Part shown: piece after piece, positions 42,701 to 54,388 of the stretch
Position numbering within the stretch: position 1 is the first letter of the stretch
Layout: each line of letters starts with the position of its first letter
From: Plasmodiophora brassicae
Lineage: Eukaryota; Endomyxa: Phytomyxea; Phytomyxea; Plasmodiophorida
DNA length: 64,000 nucleotides
Assembly (NCBI GenBank): GCA_036867785.1
Contig: CP145424.1
Location: 62,001-126,000, forward strand
Direction: 5' to 3'
Notes under the pieces: generated by a model
The model's input: only the letters and a program-made list of their open reading frames with translations
What the model was told of the DNA's origin: nothing
The model's database searches: none
Translations under genes and position numbers: made by a program

Positions 42701-45700
42701 TCAGCGGGGCGCGTGCAGGTCCTGCTGGGCGACGAGTTCGCGGTACAGGCCGCCCTTGTCGAGCAGCTGCTTGTGCGTGCCCTGTTCGTGGACGGCGCCG
42801 TCCTTGAGCACGTAGATCACGTCGGCGTTCTGGATCGTGCTCAGGCGGTGCGCCACGGCGATCGTGGTGCGCCCTTTCGCCGCCCGGTCCAGGGCGTCCT
42901 GCACGACCCGCTCGGACGTGGCGTCCAGCGCCGACCTGTGTCACATGCATTGAATACCCCCCGCGCGCGAACGACAACATCGGCGCGATAGCCCCCCTGC
43001 CGTACGTCGCCTCATCCAGCAGCAGGAGTTTGGGCTGGCGGATCAGGGCGCGGGCAATGGCGATCCTCTACGGGGGCGCCCGTCAGGTGGCGCCCGCCGC
43101 AGCAGATCGATGATGGGCGGACCTGTTTCTGCCCGCCGGACAGCTGGGCGCCCTTCGTCCCGACCGCTGTCTGGTACCCGTCCGGCAGCGACATGATGAA
43201 GTCGTGGGCGTTGGCCTGCGTGGCGGCGCCCTCGACCTGTTCGTCGGTGACGGGGCCGGCGCAGCCCAGGGCGATGTTGTCTTGGATCGTCATGCCGAAC
43301 AGGTTCGGCTCCTGCGACACGACCCCGATCACGTCGCGGTACGACCCGACGTCGACCGCGTCGATCGGGCGCCCGTCGAGCAGGATCGCGCCGCCCGTCA
43401 GCGCGTAGAAGCGCTCCAGCAGCCCGATCATCGTGCTCTTCCCGCATCCACCTGCGGCGAACCGGACGTCAGCGATGACGGCGAGCGCGCGCTGTCTCGA
43501 CGGCAGAGACTCGGCCCGACGAGGGCGACGAACTGCCCGGGCGCCGCCCGGATGCTGACGCCGCGCAGGACCGGGACGCCCGGGCGCGTCGGGTAATGGA
43601 AGCGTGCGTCGCGGAACTCAACGTCGCCGGCCACGCGCTGCCCGTCGAGGCGCTCCCCGCCGGCGCCCTCGATCGCCGGCGCCGCCTCCAGCAGCCGGAT
43701 GATCGACGCGCCCGCGTCCTTCGCCTTCGCCAGGTCCGGCGTGCTGGAGAAGATGCGCCCGACGCTCATCGCGCCGAACACGATCGCCTGCGGCGCGCAC
43801 GCACGCACACACACACAACGATATCAGCGACACGTCGTCGACGGGTGCATGTCCCTACGACGAAGACGGTGTACAGCTGCTTGATGCTGTAGCCCTCGTA
43901 GGCGATCAGGCGGCCGCCGTACCTGCAGGCGGCGACGCGCACGCGTCAGCAGCAGCTGTCCATGAGCTGGCCCGGCCCGGCCCCTCAGCGCCGGCCGCGC
44001 CAGAAAAACCGCGCGACTGCATCACGGCCCGGCGGCGGGTTTTTGGGCGCGGGGGCCAGGCGGCGGAGCGGCGCACCCACCAGAAGATCAGGGCGATGAT
44101 GACGAAGCTGACCGACTGCGTGAACGCGTACAGGAGCGTGTTGAGCCGGGCGTTCCGGTAGCCGTCGCGCAGGGCGGGCCGCAGCACCGCCTCGTACTGC
44201 CGGTGGACGTGCGCCTCGGCGCAGAGCGACTGGACCGTGCGGATGCCGGCGACGGCCTCGCAGGCGACCTGCGACGAGCGCTCGTAGGTCGCCCTGGTCC
44301 GGTCGGCGAAGTACGTGATGATCCGGTGGCGGAAGTAGTTGGCCAGCAGCAGGAGCGGCAGGCAGGCGGTGGCGACGAGCGCCAGCTTCCACCCGTAGAC
44401 CAGCGAGACGACGATGCCGCCGACCAGCGTCGTCGACACCTGCAGCAGCGTCGCCATCGTCGACCCGGACGCGCCCTGCACACGCTGCGCGTCGCTGGAC
44501 AGGTTGGCGGTCAGCGCCCCGGTCGTGTTCGCCGCCCGGTCGAAGAACGCCATGTCCTGGCGCAGGACGGCGGCGAACACGCGCCGCCGGATGCGCTCGG
44601 TCAGGTTCTCGCTCGCGTACCCGAACATGGCGTTCTGGACGACGCAGGCCAGGAACACGCCGGCGGCCAGCAGCAGGAAGCAGAGGGACCACAGCTTGGA
44701 GTCGCGGGCCAGCGCCGGGCCCACCTCGGCGAACGTCTCGATCACGCTGCTGAATCTGACGAGGCGCGCGCGCGATCAGGGCTTCGCCCAATCGACCGCC
44801 GGCGGACGTACATGATGGCGAACACCGGGTGCACCATGCCAGACGCGACGGCGGCGAGCGTGCCGACGATCATGTACCGCCGCTCGGGGGCGTTAAGCCG
44901 CATGATGTACTTGAAGACGGCCCAGGACGACAGCGGCGCCCGTTTGCCGTCGCCATCGGCCTGCTGCACGATGCTGGACGGCGACGACGACGCCGACGCC
45001 GGATGCGTCGATTCCTCGTCGTCGTTGCCAGACGGCGACCCAGGCGCCGCCGGTCGTGGCGGTGGCACCTGATGATCGTCCTGGGCGTTCCGCAGGCGCT
45101 GCGCCTCGACGAGGTGGAAGTAGGGGCCGCCGCGCGCGATCAGGTCGGCGTGCCGCCCCTGCTCGACGATGCGGCCCCGGTCCAGGACGACGATGCTGTC
45201 GGCGTTGCGGATCGTGGCGAGGCGGTGCGCGATCGTGATCGTCGTGCGCGACCGGGACACGCGGTCCAGCGCGTCCTGGACGACGCTCTCGGACGCGCTG
45301 TCCAGCGCCGACGTCGCCTCGTCCAGCAGCAGGACCTGCGGGTTCTTGATGATGGCCCTGGCGATCGCGATCCGCTGCTTCTGCCCGCCGGACAGCAGCG
45401 CGCCTCGCTCGCCGACGCTCGTCGCGTACCCGTCCGGCAGCCTCGTGATGAAGTCGTGCGCGTTCGCCTGCTGGCACGCGTCGACGATCAGCCCCTGGAG
45501 GTGGTCGCCGGCGGCGCCCTCCAGCTCGGTGCCGAGCAGGCCCATGGCCACGTTCTGCGAGACGGTCCCCTCTGCGCGGGTCACGTCAGGCGCGGGCACA
45601 CACCGGTGCACACAGGCGCGCGCGCGCTCTCTCCCCACCGAACAGGACGGGTTCCTGGGCGACGAGCCCGACGTGCCGGCGCAGCGACGCCAGGTCCAGC

Positions 45701-47418
45701 TCGGTCATCGGGATGCCATCGACCTCGACGCTGCCCTCGACCGGGTCGTAGAACCGCTCGACGAGTTGCACGATGGTCGACTTGCCTGTGGGGGCGTGCG
45801 TGCGTCAGATCATCGTCCTTGGCCCAGGGGGACAGAGCGGACCCGATCCGGACGGGCCGACCAGGGCGACCGTCGTCCCCGGTTCAATCGTCAGCGACAC
45901 GCCGTTCAGGACGGGGACGTCGGGGCGCGCCGGGTACCGGAACGTGACGTCGCGCAGGGCGATACGCCCGAGGAACCCGCTCGTGCCGATCGGGCGGGCG
46001 GCCCGGCCGCACGAGTCGATCGGCGGGACGCGGTCGATCGTCTCGAACAGCTTGGCGCCGGCGCTCCTGCCCAGGGCGAACGCCTGCAGGTCGGGGGCGA
46101 TGTGCCCGAGCGCGAACGCCCCGATGATGACGGAGAAGAACACGTTGACGACTTTGCCTATGTACGTCGCTGGGTCAGCTGACAGCACAGCGCTGGAGCA
46201 CCCCCGCACCGCACCGGCATCGGTCTCGTGGTTGTCCAGCAGGATGTACCCGTAGTAGAACGCCAGCGAGTAGCAGCAGTACACGAGGAAGTACATGACG
46301 CCGAGGCCGACGCCGATGGCCGTCGCCTTCCTGATGCCCTGGGCGCGCGCCGCCTGGATCAGCGATCCGTACCGGGTCGACATGCGCGCCTGGGCGCCGA
46401 ACGCGGCGACGGTTCGCACGGCGGCGATCGTCTCCTCGGCGGTCGACCCGGCCGACGAGTACAGCGCCAGGATGCGCACCTGCAGGCGCCCGGCCAACAC
46501 GTTCATGACGCCGGCGCTGACAACGACGAACGGGATGACCTGTTCGCACCACCAAACGATCAGGCGCCCGGCGGTGCGTTGGCACACAGCACGTACCGTC
46601 ATCAGGATGAGCGTCAGCTTCCACGATTTGACGAACGCGATGACTAACAGCGGCACACGGTTCAGCGCGTCAACGCCAACGTGTGTGTGTGTGGGGGGTT
46701 CCCTTACCGAACCCGGACACGAACGTGGCGACCTGCGAGACGCAGAGCGGGACCTTGTCGCCGATGGCGTCCTGGATCAGCAGCGTGTCCGTCGTGATGC
46801 GGGTGGCGACCTCGCCGGCGCCGACCTTGTCGAACCAGGCAATGTCCTGGCGGAGGACGCCCTTCAGGTACCGCTGACGCGCCTCGTGCGCCTGCCGTTC
46901 GCTGGCGTAGACGAACGGCGCCATGTAGAAGTACGTGCAGACGAACGTCAGCGCTGTACGCGGCCGACGATCAGCAACCGGCAATGTGGAATCGGAGGGC
47001 GGCCCCCGACGTATACCTCCTAGGTAGAGGAAGTACAGGGTCTTGTCCGCCGTCTCCTGGGCGAGGTTGTCGGCCTGGGCGACAGTATGGCGCCCTTCGG
47101 TCGCCTGCCACACGGCCAGCGTGTTGAGGATGTCGCCGAACACGACCGTCATGTACGGGTACGCCGCCCCGGCAACGCAAGCGTTCGTGACGCCGAACGC
47201 CAGCAACAGCCGGTCGAACGTCGTGCTGTATCGGAACAGTTGCTGAGTAGGCGCCGGATACACCTCCCCCGTTAGCTGTGGCAAGGACGATGCGGTAGAC
47301 GTGTCGGCCGTACCTTGTAGCTGACCGGGACGGGCCCAGCAGCGCCCCTCCCGTCTCGCTGGGCAGGGGCGGCGCCTACCTCGACTGCGACGTGATCATG
47401 GTGCACTACGTCGGCCAT
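42701..47418 (-). CDS. Full-size ABCB (P-glycoprotein/MDR) transporter
   Basis: A multi-exon gene with the order TMD-NBD-TMD-NBD. NBD1 (about 45960-45060) has [40 protein letters not shown] and [14 protein letters not shown]2 (43560-42701) has Walker A split by an intron (GPSGCGKST), [23 protein letters not shown] joined to [22 protein letters not shown] and [17 protein letters not shown] signatures are [36 protein letters not shown] and [20 protein letters not shown]. Such pumps export amphipathic drugs or lipids at the plasma membrane. The 5' exon is uncertain: ATGGCCGAC at 47418 with a GTAGTGC donor joins in phase to the next exon, but no other start can be excluded. Confidence 0.88.
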
Positions 47419-47580
47419 CAGGTCGTCGGAATGCGACGCTGGCAATAAACAACGGCAGTCACAGGATCAACCATCCCAGAGGCGGGTTACGCACAGAGTC
47501 GCCCAAAGGTCGCACCAGGCAGCGCCGGCGGTCGTGGAAAGCCATCATGCCGTTTACTAGGGGCGCCCATCTCGGTTCAC

Positions 47581-48250
47581 CTAGAATGGCAGATCGACGA
47601 CCGTGCCCGGGTCGCTCTTCAGCGCCGACTTCTGCTGCAGGACGGCGCGGAGGACATTCTCGACGTTGGTGAACGAGAACGGCCCGACGACCTGTTCGAA
47701 CACACCCACACACACGCGACTGAGACGGGCACACCCGCTTGCAATGCCGGGCGACGTACAACTGACGAGACCGGCCAATCCGGGCGACGGAACCGAACCT
47801 CGCTTCCAGCGTACCACACGAGAACCGATGGCGACCCCACTGGGCCGCGGGTTAGACGGCGCGTGTACCGGTTCCCAGCGCCCCCTACCGACGATATCCT
47901 TCGAGTGGCAGAACGTCCTCTGTGCACAGCGGTTCAGAAACGACGAGGCACGAGCGGCGCGGAGCGAATCCGGTTACGTCGTCGTCTTCGTCGACGAGGA
48001 GCAACGCGACCTGGTCGGCGAACAGCGTGCTGACGGCGTCGCACACCTGCCTGGTGCTGGCCACGCTGGCGTACAGCCACTGGACGCCCAGGCACGCGAC
48101 CACAACCCTAAGCAGGCTCCGTCAGTGGGTCCGTTCCCCTCCAAACAGTCTGCGCCTCGCGTACTTCCCGGTCAGGTCGGCTTTGGCGAACCTCAGCACG
48201 GTGTCCATGGATTCATGTCGGGCAATGCCCTCGTCGACCTGGTCGCCCAT
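47581..48250 (-). CDS. Unrecognised small spliced gene
   Basis: The frame opens MGDQVDEGIARHESMDTVLR, then FAKADLTGK. A GTACGC donor at about 48169 and a TTAG acceptor near 48113 join it in phase to VVVACLGVQWLYASVASTRQ, then VCDAVSTLFADQ. A last exon ends PGTVVDLPF with stop at 47581 and includes VVGPFSFTNVENVLRAVLQQ. Composition and third-position bias fit coding sequence, and the middle segment could be a weak membrane helix. I do not recognise the family. The joins between about 47980 and 47690 are tentative. Confidence 0.4.
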
Positions 48251-48435
48251 CGCGCTTGGCGTCACAACTGAGGGGGGGTCGGCGGGACCTTCCACACCCC
48301 CGCCTCCGGATATTCGCCATGGGTCGATCACGGGCGCCAGATGGTCACGCGTCCACCTGGGCAGATTCCGCCGCTCCCTGCAACGTGATCGTATCGTGGT
48401 GCCAGCCGCGCTGAATCAGTGAACGACTGGAAACG

Positions 48436-49037
48436 ATGCCGCACGACAACGCCCCGCACCAGCGAGTGTACAGCGACCCGTCCGGGTCTCAGCCTGCACA
48501 GCCAAGTCAGACGTCACGTCGACCGCAGCGCAGCGGGCTGACATACCTCGTGCAGGAGAGCAGTCGACGACCAAGGCCATGAAGTTGCTGGGCGCACAGA
48601 ACCGGGCCGAGATCGCCAGGAGTCGAGGCCTGCGGAAGCTGGGCGTCAACGAGACCGACTACCAGCAGGGCCTTGCGGGTTGGGATCGCGCCGCTCGGGG
48701 TCGGACACGCCTGCGCGTGTGACAGATGATCTTTAGTGGTTAGGATCTTTGACGCGATGGAGTCCGCCCGGGAGATGACGTCGCTGATGGACGAGCGGGG
48801 CGTCGAGCATCGATCGTGCCCGGCAATGAAACCGTACCGGTTCATGGGCGTCGACAGCGACGACCTGGATGTGGACCGCATGCGGGCGCTGGCCGTTATC
48901 GGGCAGCAGCAGCAGCAGCACGACGACATCGCGCCTGCACACAGACGACCCCGTTCCGCGTCCTGCGATTCGGCGTGGCTCATGACCGTCCAGCGCTTGT
49001 CATGCTACACCTGCTCAGGGCAGCAGGAACCCAGGTG
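48436..49037 (+). CDS. Unrecognised small spliced gene with Gln run
   Basis: Frames on the plus strand read as exons: MPHDNAPHQRVYSD, then (after an acceptor at 48558) EQSTTKAMKLLGAQNRAEIA, RSRGLRKLGVNETDYQQGLA, GWDR, and after an acceptor near 48734 IFDAMESAREMTSLMDERG, then KPYRFMGVDSDDLDVDRMR and a run of five Gln. The charged helical composition looks like protein and not like a shadow, since the opposite strand gives Arg/Ser-rich nonsense. No domain is recognised, and the exon joins and stop (49037) are provisional. Confidence 0.4.
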
Positions 49038-49155
49038 ACCACGGCCCTATGCCCATTACACGCTCTACCTGTTGGGCCTACACCAGTAACTGTCGTCGCT
49101 GTCGGAAATGGGTCTGTAGTGGAATCGTGACGACAGGGGCGGGTGGGCATGCGCA

Positions 49156-50334
49156 TCATGCAGACGGCGCCTCGAACAGGGACGACATGAGGTCGGAGAT
49201 CATTCCGCCCGGGCCATTGCCGGCCACCTGCAGGTTGAAGTACGTGGCGCCGATGTGGTCGAGGTACTACAAGGACGGCAGTGAGGGAAGGCGCCGGGGA
49301 CGACGACGCGTGCGCACACATACGTTCTTGAACGATGCGTCTCTGTCGACGGACGCGGCGTACTTTGACCTGAGCATCTGGAACAGTGGGGACGCGTCAC
49401 GTCGCAGGGTTTCCAGCACTGTCGTGCACGTCAGTCGCTGCGGCGTTCCTCGTGGGGATGCGGACGCGAATAGTACGGAATTGGCAGAAGCGAATGAGGG
49501 GCGTGTCGAGACGGGACGCCCACCGGTCATCGTTGACGAGTTTGTCGAGGATGTGGCGCGCGCCCTCGAAGTTCTCCAGGCACAGGTACTGCAGGACAGC
49601 CCTGGCGACCAGAAGGTCCACCTCGCTGGGGAACACCTTCTCGGCCCATCGCGCCAGGACGGCACAGTGCCCGTCGTAGTCCCCCGATTTCACATGATGC
49701 TTGCTGGCGTCGCCATATTGCCCTGCGTCCGCGTAGTGCTCGGCCAGCGCCAGATGGAACGACGGTTCGCCGAGCGATGACTTCGACCCGTGCCCAATGG
49801 ACCACCTGGCGAAGGAGAGACGATTTAGCAAATGGGGAAGGAACCGGCGATCGTCGTACTTGATGGCAGACTTCATGAAGGAAACCTTGGCCTGCGGGTC
49901 CGAGTGAGCCCGGAACGTGTCGATGATGAGTTCTGAGGGGTACGCCGTTGAATCAGACAGGAGCACGGCGCGCCTGGTGTGTGTGTTGACCATGGGACAT
50001 ACGTTTGTAGTGGTCGTCCAGGGCGAGTTTGCCCTGGTCCAACAGCCGGACGACCTGGGCGGCCAGTTTGACGCCGGCCTGGCCCTGGTTCAACTGCAGG
50101 AGGCGTCTGGAGCCGTCGGCGGCGACCTGGATCGCATCCGCAAACCTGGCGGCGGTCGCATGCCGCGAACAGACGGTCGCGTATCTGCAGCGGTGGGGGA
50201 CGACGCGTCAGACGCGCGGCACGTGGGCCGGGGGCGCACGCGATACCGCACAACTGCTCGGCCTCGTAGTACTTCCCGTCGGCCATGTACGATTCGATCT
50301 TCGTCTCCAGGCGGCCCAGGCGCGATCCCGACAT
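49156..50334 (-). CDS. GET4: GET4, tail-anchored protein insertion factor
   Basis: A multi-exon gene. Exon 1 starts MSGSRLGRLETKIESYMADG and continues KYYEAEQL, the alpha-solenoid start of GET4. Next come VRLLDQGKLALDDHYK, ELIIDTFRAHSD, then WSIGHGS, GEPSFHLALAEHYADAGQYG, HHVKSGDYDGHCAVL, FPSEVDLLVARAVLQYLCLE and the C-terminal DPSL-equivalent LRRDASPLFQML, YLDHIGATYFNL, SDLMSSLF. This order is that of GET4/TRC35, which with GET5 bridges Sgt2 to the Get3 ATPase during delivery of tail-anchored membrane proteins. The short alternative segment after RFCQF near 49490 makes that one intron join uncertain. It is head to head with the AIR-like gene. Confidence 0.85.
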
Positions 50335-50704
50335 GGCCACGAATCGGCGCACTCGGCGAGCCCCGTTGCGGTCGGTCTGCAGCGTCTGGCAATAATAGTC
50401 CGCCGGGGGGGCCCAGACCCACCCCAAAACAGTAGCGAACCATGCGGCGCCGGGGATTGCGCCCTCCCCACAACACGCGATCGCCTGTAATTGCGACATG
50501 TTAAGTCGTACGTCCTATATCATTCATGGCGAGGAACGCCCGGATTCTCATTCGACCACGTGCCCCGATCCGGTCCAACGTACCCCGGTACCAGGCGCAA
50601 GGGCGGCCAGTCGCGAGAAAGTCCGTGGCGGGGTGCGCAGGCGGCCAACACGCCACGGGGCACACAGCGCCATCCAGCGTTGCGTGCTTCCTGCCGCCAG
50701 CGCC

Positions 50705-51809
50705 ATGGCGATGAACGCGGCCGCCGTCTACGACCTGCACTGTCTCAGCGATGGTGATGACAACGTTGGCGACAGCAGCGTCGGCTCCTGCGATGCTGGC
50801 GGTGCTGATGTCTTGCCTGCACCTGTCGGCCTGATCCGGGCAGCAACTGCACCTGTTGGCAGCGGGGCAGAGTCGCCGGCGACGACGGCCACCCCGGAAT
50901 CATCCACGCTTCCCAGTCCAGGTGCATTTGTCGGTGCTGCTTCCCCAGATAGGACGTTTATACGTACATGCTCTGCATAGATTCGCCTGTCGTTGAGGAC
51001 GGTTCGCGGTCGCCCCGTGTCGTCGCAGCAGAGTCGACACCGTCGGTCACTCCTGGACGACTCGGCAATCGTCTTAGCAGAGGTACCCGAAGCGCCAGCC
51101 GCTCCTGCGACCGGCCGTCTGAACCGCCGCCTCCCTAGGTTCTGCGGGTCGTTATTTCTGCCCGATCGACATCACAGTCAAGTGTCACAATTGCAACGAG
51201 GTCGGGCACATGCGCGCGCAGTGCACCGCCGGGCGCCCGACTCTGCCCTGCTTCCTGTGCGGTCTGACGACACACAAGGCGAACCGCTGCCCGACGACAT
51301 CCGACAAGGCGGTCGCCATGTTCACGACCTGCTGGATCTGCGGCCAGGCCAAGCACCCGTACTTCAGGTGCTCGCGGGCCGACTCCGTTGACGCGAACCA
51401 TGCCCGCCTGCATTGCTACGTCTGTGGCGCGCATGGCCACATGAACTGCGGCAAGACCGCCGTCGCCGTCCAACGCCGGCCCTCGTGCTCGAACTGTGCC
51501 AGCACCGACCATGCGACACAGTCGTGCCGTCGTCCGGACGTCACCCAGAGCATCCACCGTAGCGACCTGCTCGGCTACGACATTCGTTCCGTCAAGCAGG
51601 AGGACCGGCGGTACAGCGACCGGGCGACGGTCGCCAAGCGGCACCGAACGGAACCGAAGATGAGGAAGCAGACCGAACCGAAGCGGGGGAAGCAGACCGA
51701 GCCGAAGCAGAAGGCGCACGTGGGCGGCAAGTTCAAGCGCAAGCGGCAACAGCAGCAGCAGCAGGGTTCGTCCAGCAAGACGACATCGAAGAAGAGGAGA
51801 CGCGAATGA
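50705..51809 (+). CDS. AIR1/2 - ZCCHC7-like zinc-knuckle RNA-binding protein
   Basis: Three exons. Exon 1 starts MAMNAAAVYDLHCLSDGDDN and ends near 50921 at a GTGCAT donor; exon 2 begins DSPVVEDGSRSP at about 50989 and ends at a GTACCC donor near 51079; exon 3 starts GSAGRYFCPIDITVK at about 51139. Exon 3 holds at least four CCHC-type knuckles: CHNCNEVGHMRAQC, CFLCGLTTHKANRC, CWICGQAKHPYFRC, CYVCGAHGHMNC and CSNCASTDHATQSC. RYF followed by tandem knuckles is the AIR1/AIR2/ZCCHC7 arrangement of the nuclear TRAMP complex, which polyadenylates RNAs for exosome decay. The C-terminal tail repeats KQTEPK and is Lys/Arg/Gln-rich. Confidence 0.78.
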
Positions 51810-51834
51810 ACTGTTGCCCCCTGTGTCCCTGCGT

Positions 51835-53115
51835 TTACGTATTATGGGGCAGGATCCCGATGCGGTAGGCCTTGCTGACGACCCGTTCGACGACGTTCGT
51901 CACGGGATCCTGGACGCGAAACGCGGCAACCTCCGCGAACCGCATGACGACCGAACACGTGACCGTGGCCAGGTACGCGAACCAGCACACGACGAACCTG
52001 GCGGACACGTCGATGCAGGCGGCCAGGGCCAGGTCGGACGCGATCAGCAGGACGCCAAAGCACCCGCAACGTACGACGCGCCTGGCGAACCCCATGGCGG
52101 ACGCGTTCGCCGCGCCCGACTCCATCAAGATGCCGACCGTACGACGCCCATACCGGATGAAGAACCCGGACGCGACGGCGAGCAGCACAGCGCTGGCGTT
52201 GCCGAACACGCTGGCGGCCAGCAGCAGCGCCTGCTCGGCGTACTGCAGGAACAGGAACACCTGGTAGGCGACCAGGAACACTGTCAGCGTCGCTGGCAGG
52301 GCGCGGTCCCAGAGCAGGGATCGCTGCTGGCCCCAGGACGAACAATCGCGCAGGGTCAGCCCCAGCAGGGTCGTGGCCGCGATCGACAACGGCACGACGG
52401 TGCTGGACACGATCAGGTACGCGCCGTACGAGATGCATCGGAACGAGCAGACGACGATCGGCGCCATCCAGGACGTTTGCAGGAGCGACGCCGCCGCCTG
52501 CGTCGCCATGATAGCCATGACTTTCGCCGGCGCCTCCCTGGTCGAAACGATGTGCACCAGACGGGAGAAGCTGACCGTGAACAGGGCGACCTCGCCGAGC
52601 AACGGGATGCACCACAGGGCGCGCGACGCGCTCGACGCGATCACGTCAGTGGCGACCTCGCTCTCGGCCGTCGATAACGTGACGCGTTCCGCATTGGCGA
52701 CGTTCGAGCGCAGCGACGCGGACGACGCCGTCGTCAGGACGACGACGGGTACGCGACGGGCGTCGACGTAGGCGAGCCAGGAGAAGTAGGCGTTGGACGG
52801 CGCGTCGCAGTTGAGCACGACGACGGCCTGGCATTCGGGGCGGCCGGCGCAGACGCCCGTCCACGCCTGCGCGTTGTACGTCGCCGCGAAATCGACGAAC
52901 AGCAGGCTGCTGCTGCTGCTGCTGGAAGCGTCCACGTCGTCCCACACGCTCGCTGAGACGGTCCGCCCCGGGACGCTCACCGTGAACGTCGTGTTCCCGT
53001 GCGCCAGCGCCGTGCATGGCAGCGACAGGGTCGACCCGGTCGCCAGCTCCAGCACGACCTGCGCGCTCGAGCAGGCAGCGAGAACGACCAGCGCCGACGG
53101 CGTCGTTGTAAACAT
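51835..53115 (-). CDS. Orphan multi-pass membrane protein with extracellular N-domain
   Basis: A single exon of 426 residues. A signal peptide (MFTTTPSALVVLAACSSAQ) is followed by a luminal or extracellular domain of about 150 residues with CAGRPECQAVVVLNCDAPSN and a Ser run, then six to seven hydrophobic helices from residue 170 on. The domain order (a protease-associated-like ectodomain then about seven helices) recalls GPR107/GOST or signal-peptide-peptidase-like proteins, but no catalytic YD or GxGD motif is present. I do not assign a family. Confidence 0.75.
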   Translation of the reverse strand: MFTTTPSALVVLAACSSAQVVLELATGSTLSLPCTALAHGNTTFTVSVPGRTVSASVWDDVDASSSSSSSLLFVDFAATYNAQAWTGVCAGRPECQAVVVLNCDAPSNAYFSWLAYVDARRVPVVVLTTASSASLRSNVANAERVTLSTAESEVATDVIASSASRALWCIPLLGEVALFTVSFSRLVHIVSTREAPAKVMAIMATQAAASLLQTSWMAPIVVCSFRCISYGAYLIVSSTVVPLSIAATTLLGLTLRDCSSWGQQRSLLWDRALPATLTVFLVAYQVFLFLQYAEQALLLAASVFGNASAVLLAVASGFFIRYGRRTVGILMESGAANASAMGFARRVVRCGCFGVLLIASDLALAACIDVSARFVVCWFAYLATVTCSVVMRFAEVAAFRVQDPVTNVVERVVSKAYRIGILPHNT

Positions 53116-53229
53116 CGTCGCCGGCTCTCACTGCTTACGCCACCATGGTTTGCTGCAGGGGAGGGAGGGGTACACCTCGACCCCGATCACCTACTGGACC
53201 TTCGATAATTCACCGCGTGGTGTACTGAA

Positions 53230-54052
53230 TCAGGCAACTCTTCGTCTCCGGCCGAATAGGGACGACAGCGAGCGGATCACGCTGTTGATCACCGACGGTG
53301 TCGCTGGCCGGGCCTGCACGCGTCGTTGCCGCCGAACGCCCGCGCCTTTGCCGGGCTTGGCGGCCTTCGACACCTTCCGGCACGGGGCCGGGCGCGACGC
53401 CAGGTTCCCGTCCTTGTACACGACCTGGTACGCGACGCCGCCCTTCATGATCAGGCCATTGCCGTGCTTCCGGTTGTTCAGCCACCCGCCGCAGTACTTC
53501 CTGCCGTCGGCAAACGTGAACCTGTGCGGCATCGGTCACGCGGGTGCCCGCCGGGGGGAGCGACTCGGGTCCCGCTGACTAACGTGCCATGGCCGGACAT
53601 GGAATTATCGACCCACTGGCCCGTGTACGAGCGCAGGCCGTCCGCGAACAGGTACGTCCCGTTCCCGTTCCGTCTACCATGCTCCCATTCCCTGTCGGCG
53701 ATCACGGCGGATAGGTTAGGCCGGCGAACGCCAAACGGCGAGTTAGTACGCTTGCGTACCCGAAATAGCGGTCGCTGTTCGGGTACGTGTGGCACCCGAA
53801 CCCATGCCGCTTCTCGCCGTCGAAATCGCCAACGTACGTCTCAATGCTATCCCCGCCACGTGCGAAGCAGCCGTGGACCGGCTCGCCGTTGTCCACCTCG
53901 CCGAAGAACAGATCGCCGTCGTCGAACACGACCAGATCCGACGACGCCCCGACGGCAGACCCGTCGTCCTTCCCGGCGCCGCCGCCGCCGCCGCCCTCCA
54001 GCTCGTCCGGAAGCGTCAGCAGGACCTCGTCGTCGCGCGGCTCGCTGCTCAT
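53230..54052 (-). CDS. MORN-repeat protein
   Basis: Three exons, 54052-53760, 53691 to about 53582, and about 53531-53230. MORN units occur in tandem: YVGDFDGEKRHGFGCHTYPN, then EWEHGRRNGNGTYLFADGL, YTGQWVDNSMSGHGTL and FADGRKYCGGWLNNRKHGNG. The splices fall inside repeats and keep their period. MORN proteins bind membranes or scaffold cilia and cytoskeleton. The C-terminal tail is Lys/Arg-rich (SLFGRRRRVA). An in-frame ATG at 54160 would add 36 residues; MSSEPRDDE at 54052 is chosen because acidic residues start there. It is divergent from the ATAD2-like gene. Confidence 0.85.
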
Positions 54053-54388
54053 CAGCGGACCGCCGCTCGCTCGGTCGCTCTCGAATATCAATACTATACG
54101 CACCTCGTCACAGCCGCGCGCAGAGCCCAGGCCCGTCGACCCCATTGCCGACTGAAACATGGGCCCGGCGACCGCGACAGATCATCAAAAACCGTGTCGC
54201 CCGCGTCAGCCATGCGCAGCGGGTGCAGCTCCCACGGGCAGCCCCGGTCGCGCAAAAATGTGTGCGCCAGTCAGTGCCTGCCCAAGCCGGATGCGCCCCG
54301 GGGCCGGGGGGCTGACTGACGCCGTTGGCGGCGGGCGGCGGAGTCATCACGATTTTGGCGTTGTTGGGTCGACTTGCGCCTCCCGTCG

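Noticed and set aside
41244-42815. 523-codon plus-strand ORF
   Set aside because: Shadow of the DUF676 lipase gene; no domain and biased Arg/Val/Gln composition.
46681-46697. TG repeat in the ABCB gene as a regulatory element
   Set aside because: A short simple repeat inside an intron near the donor; nothing links it to regulation.
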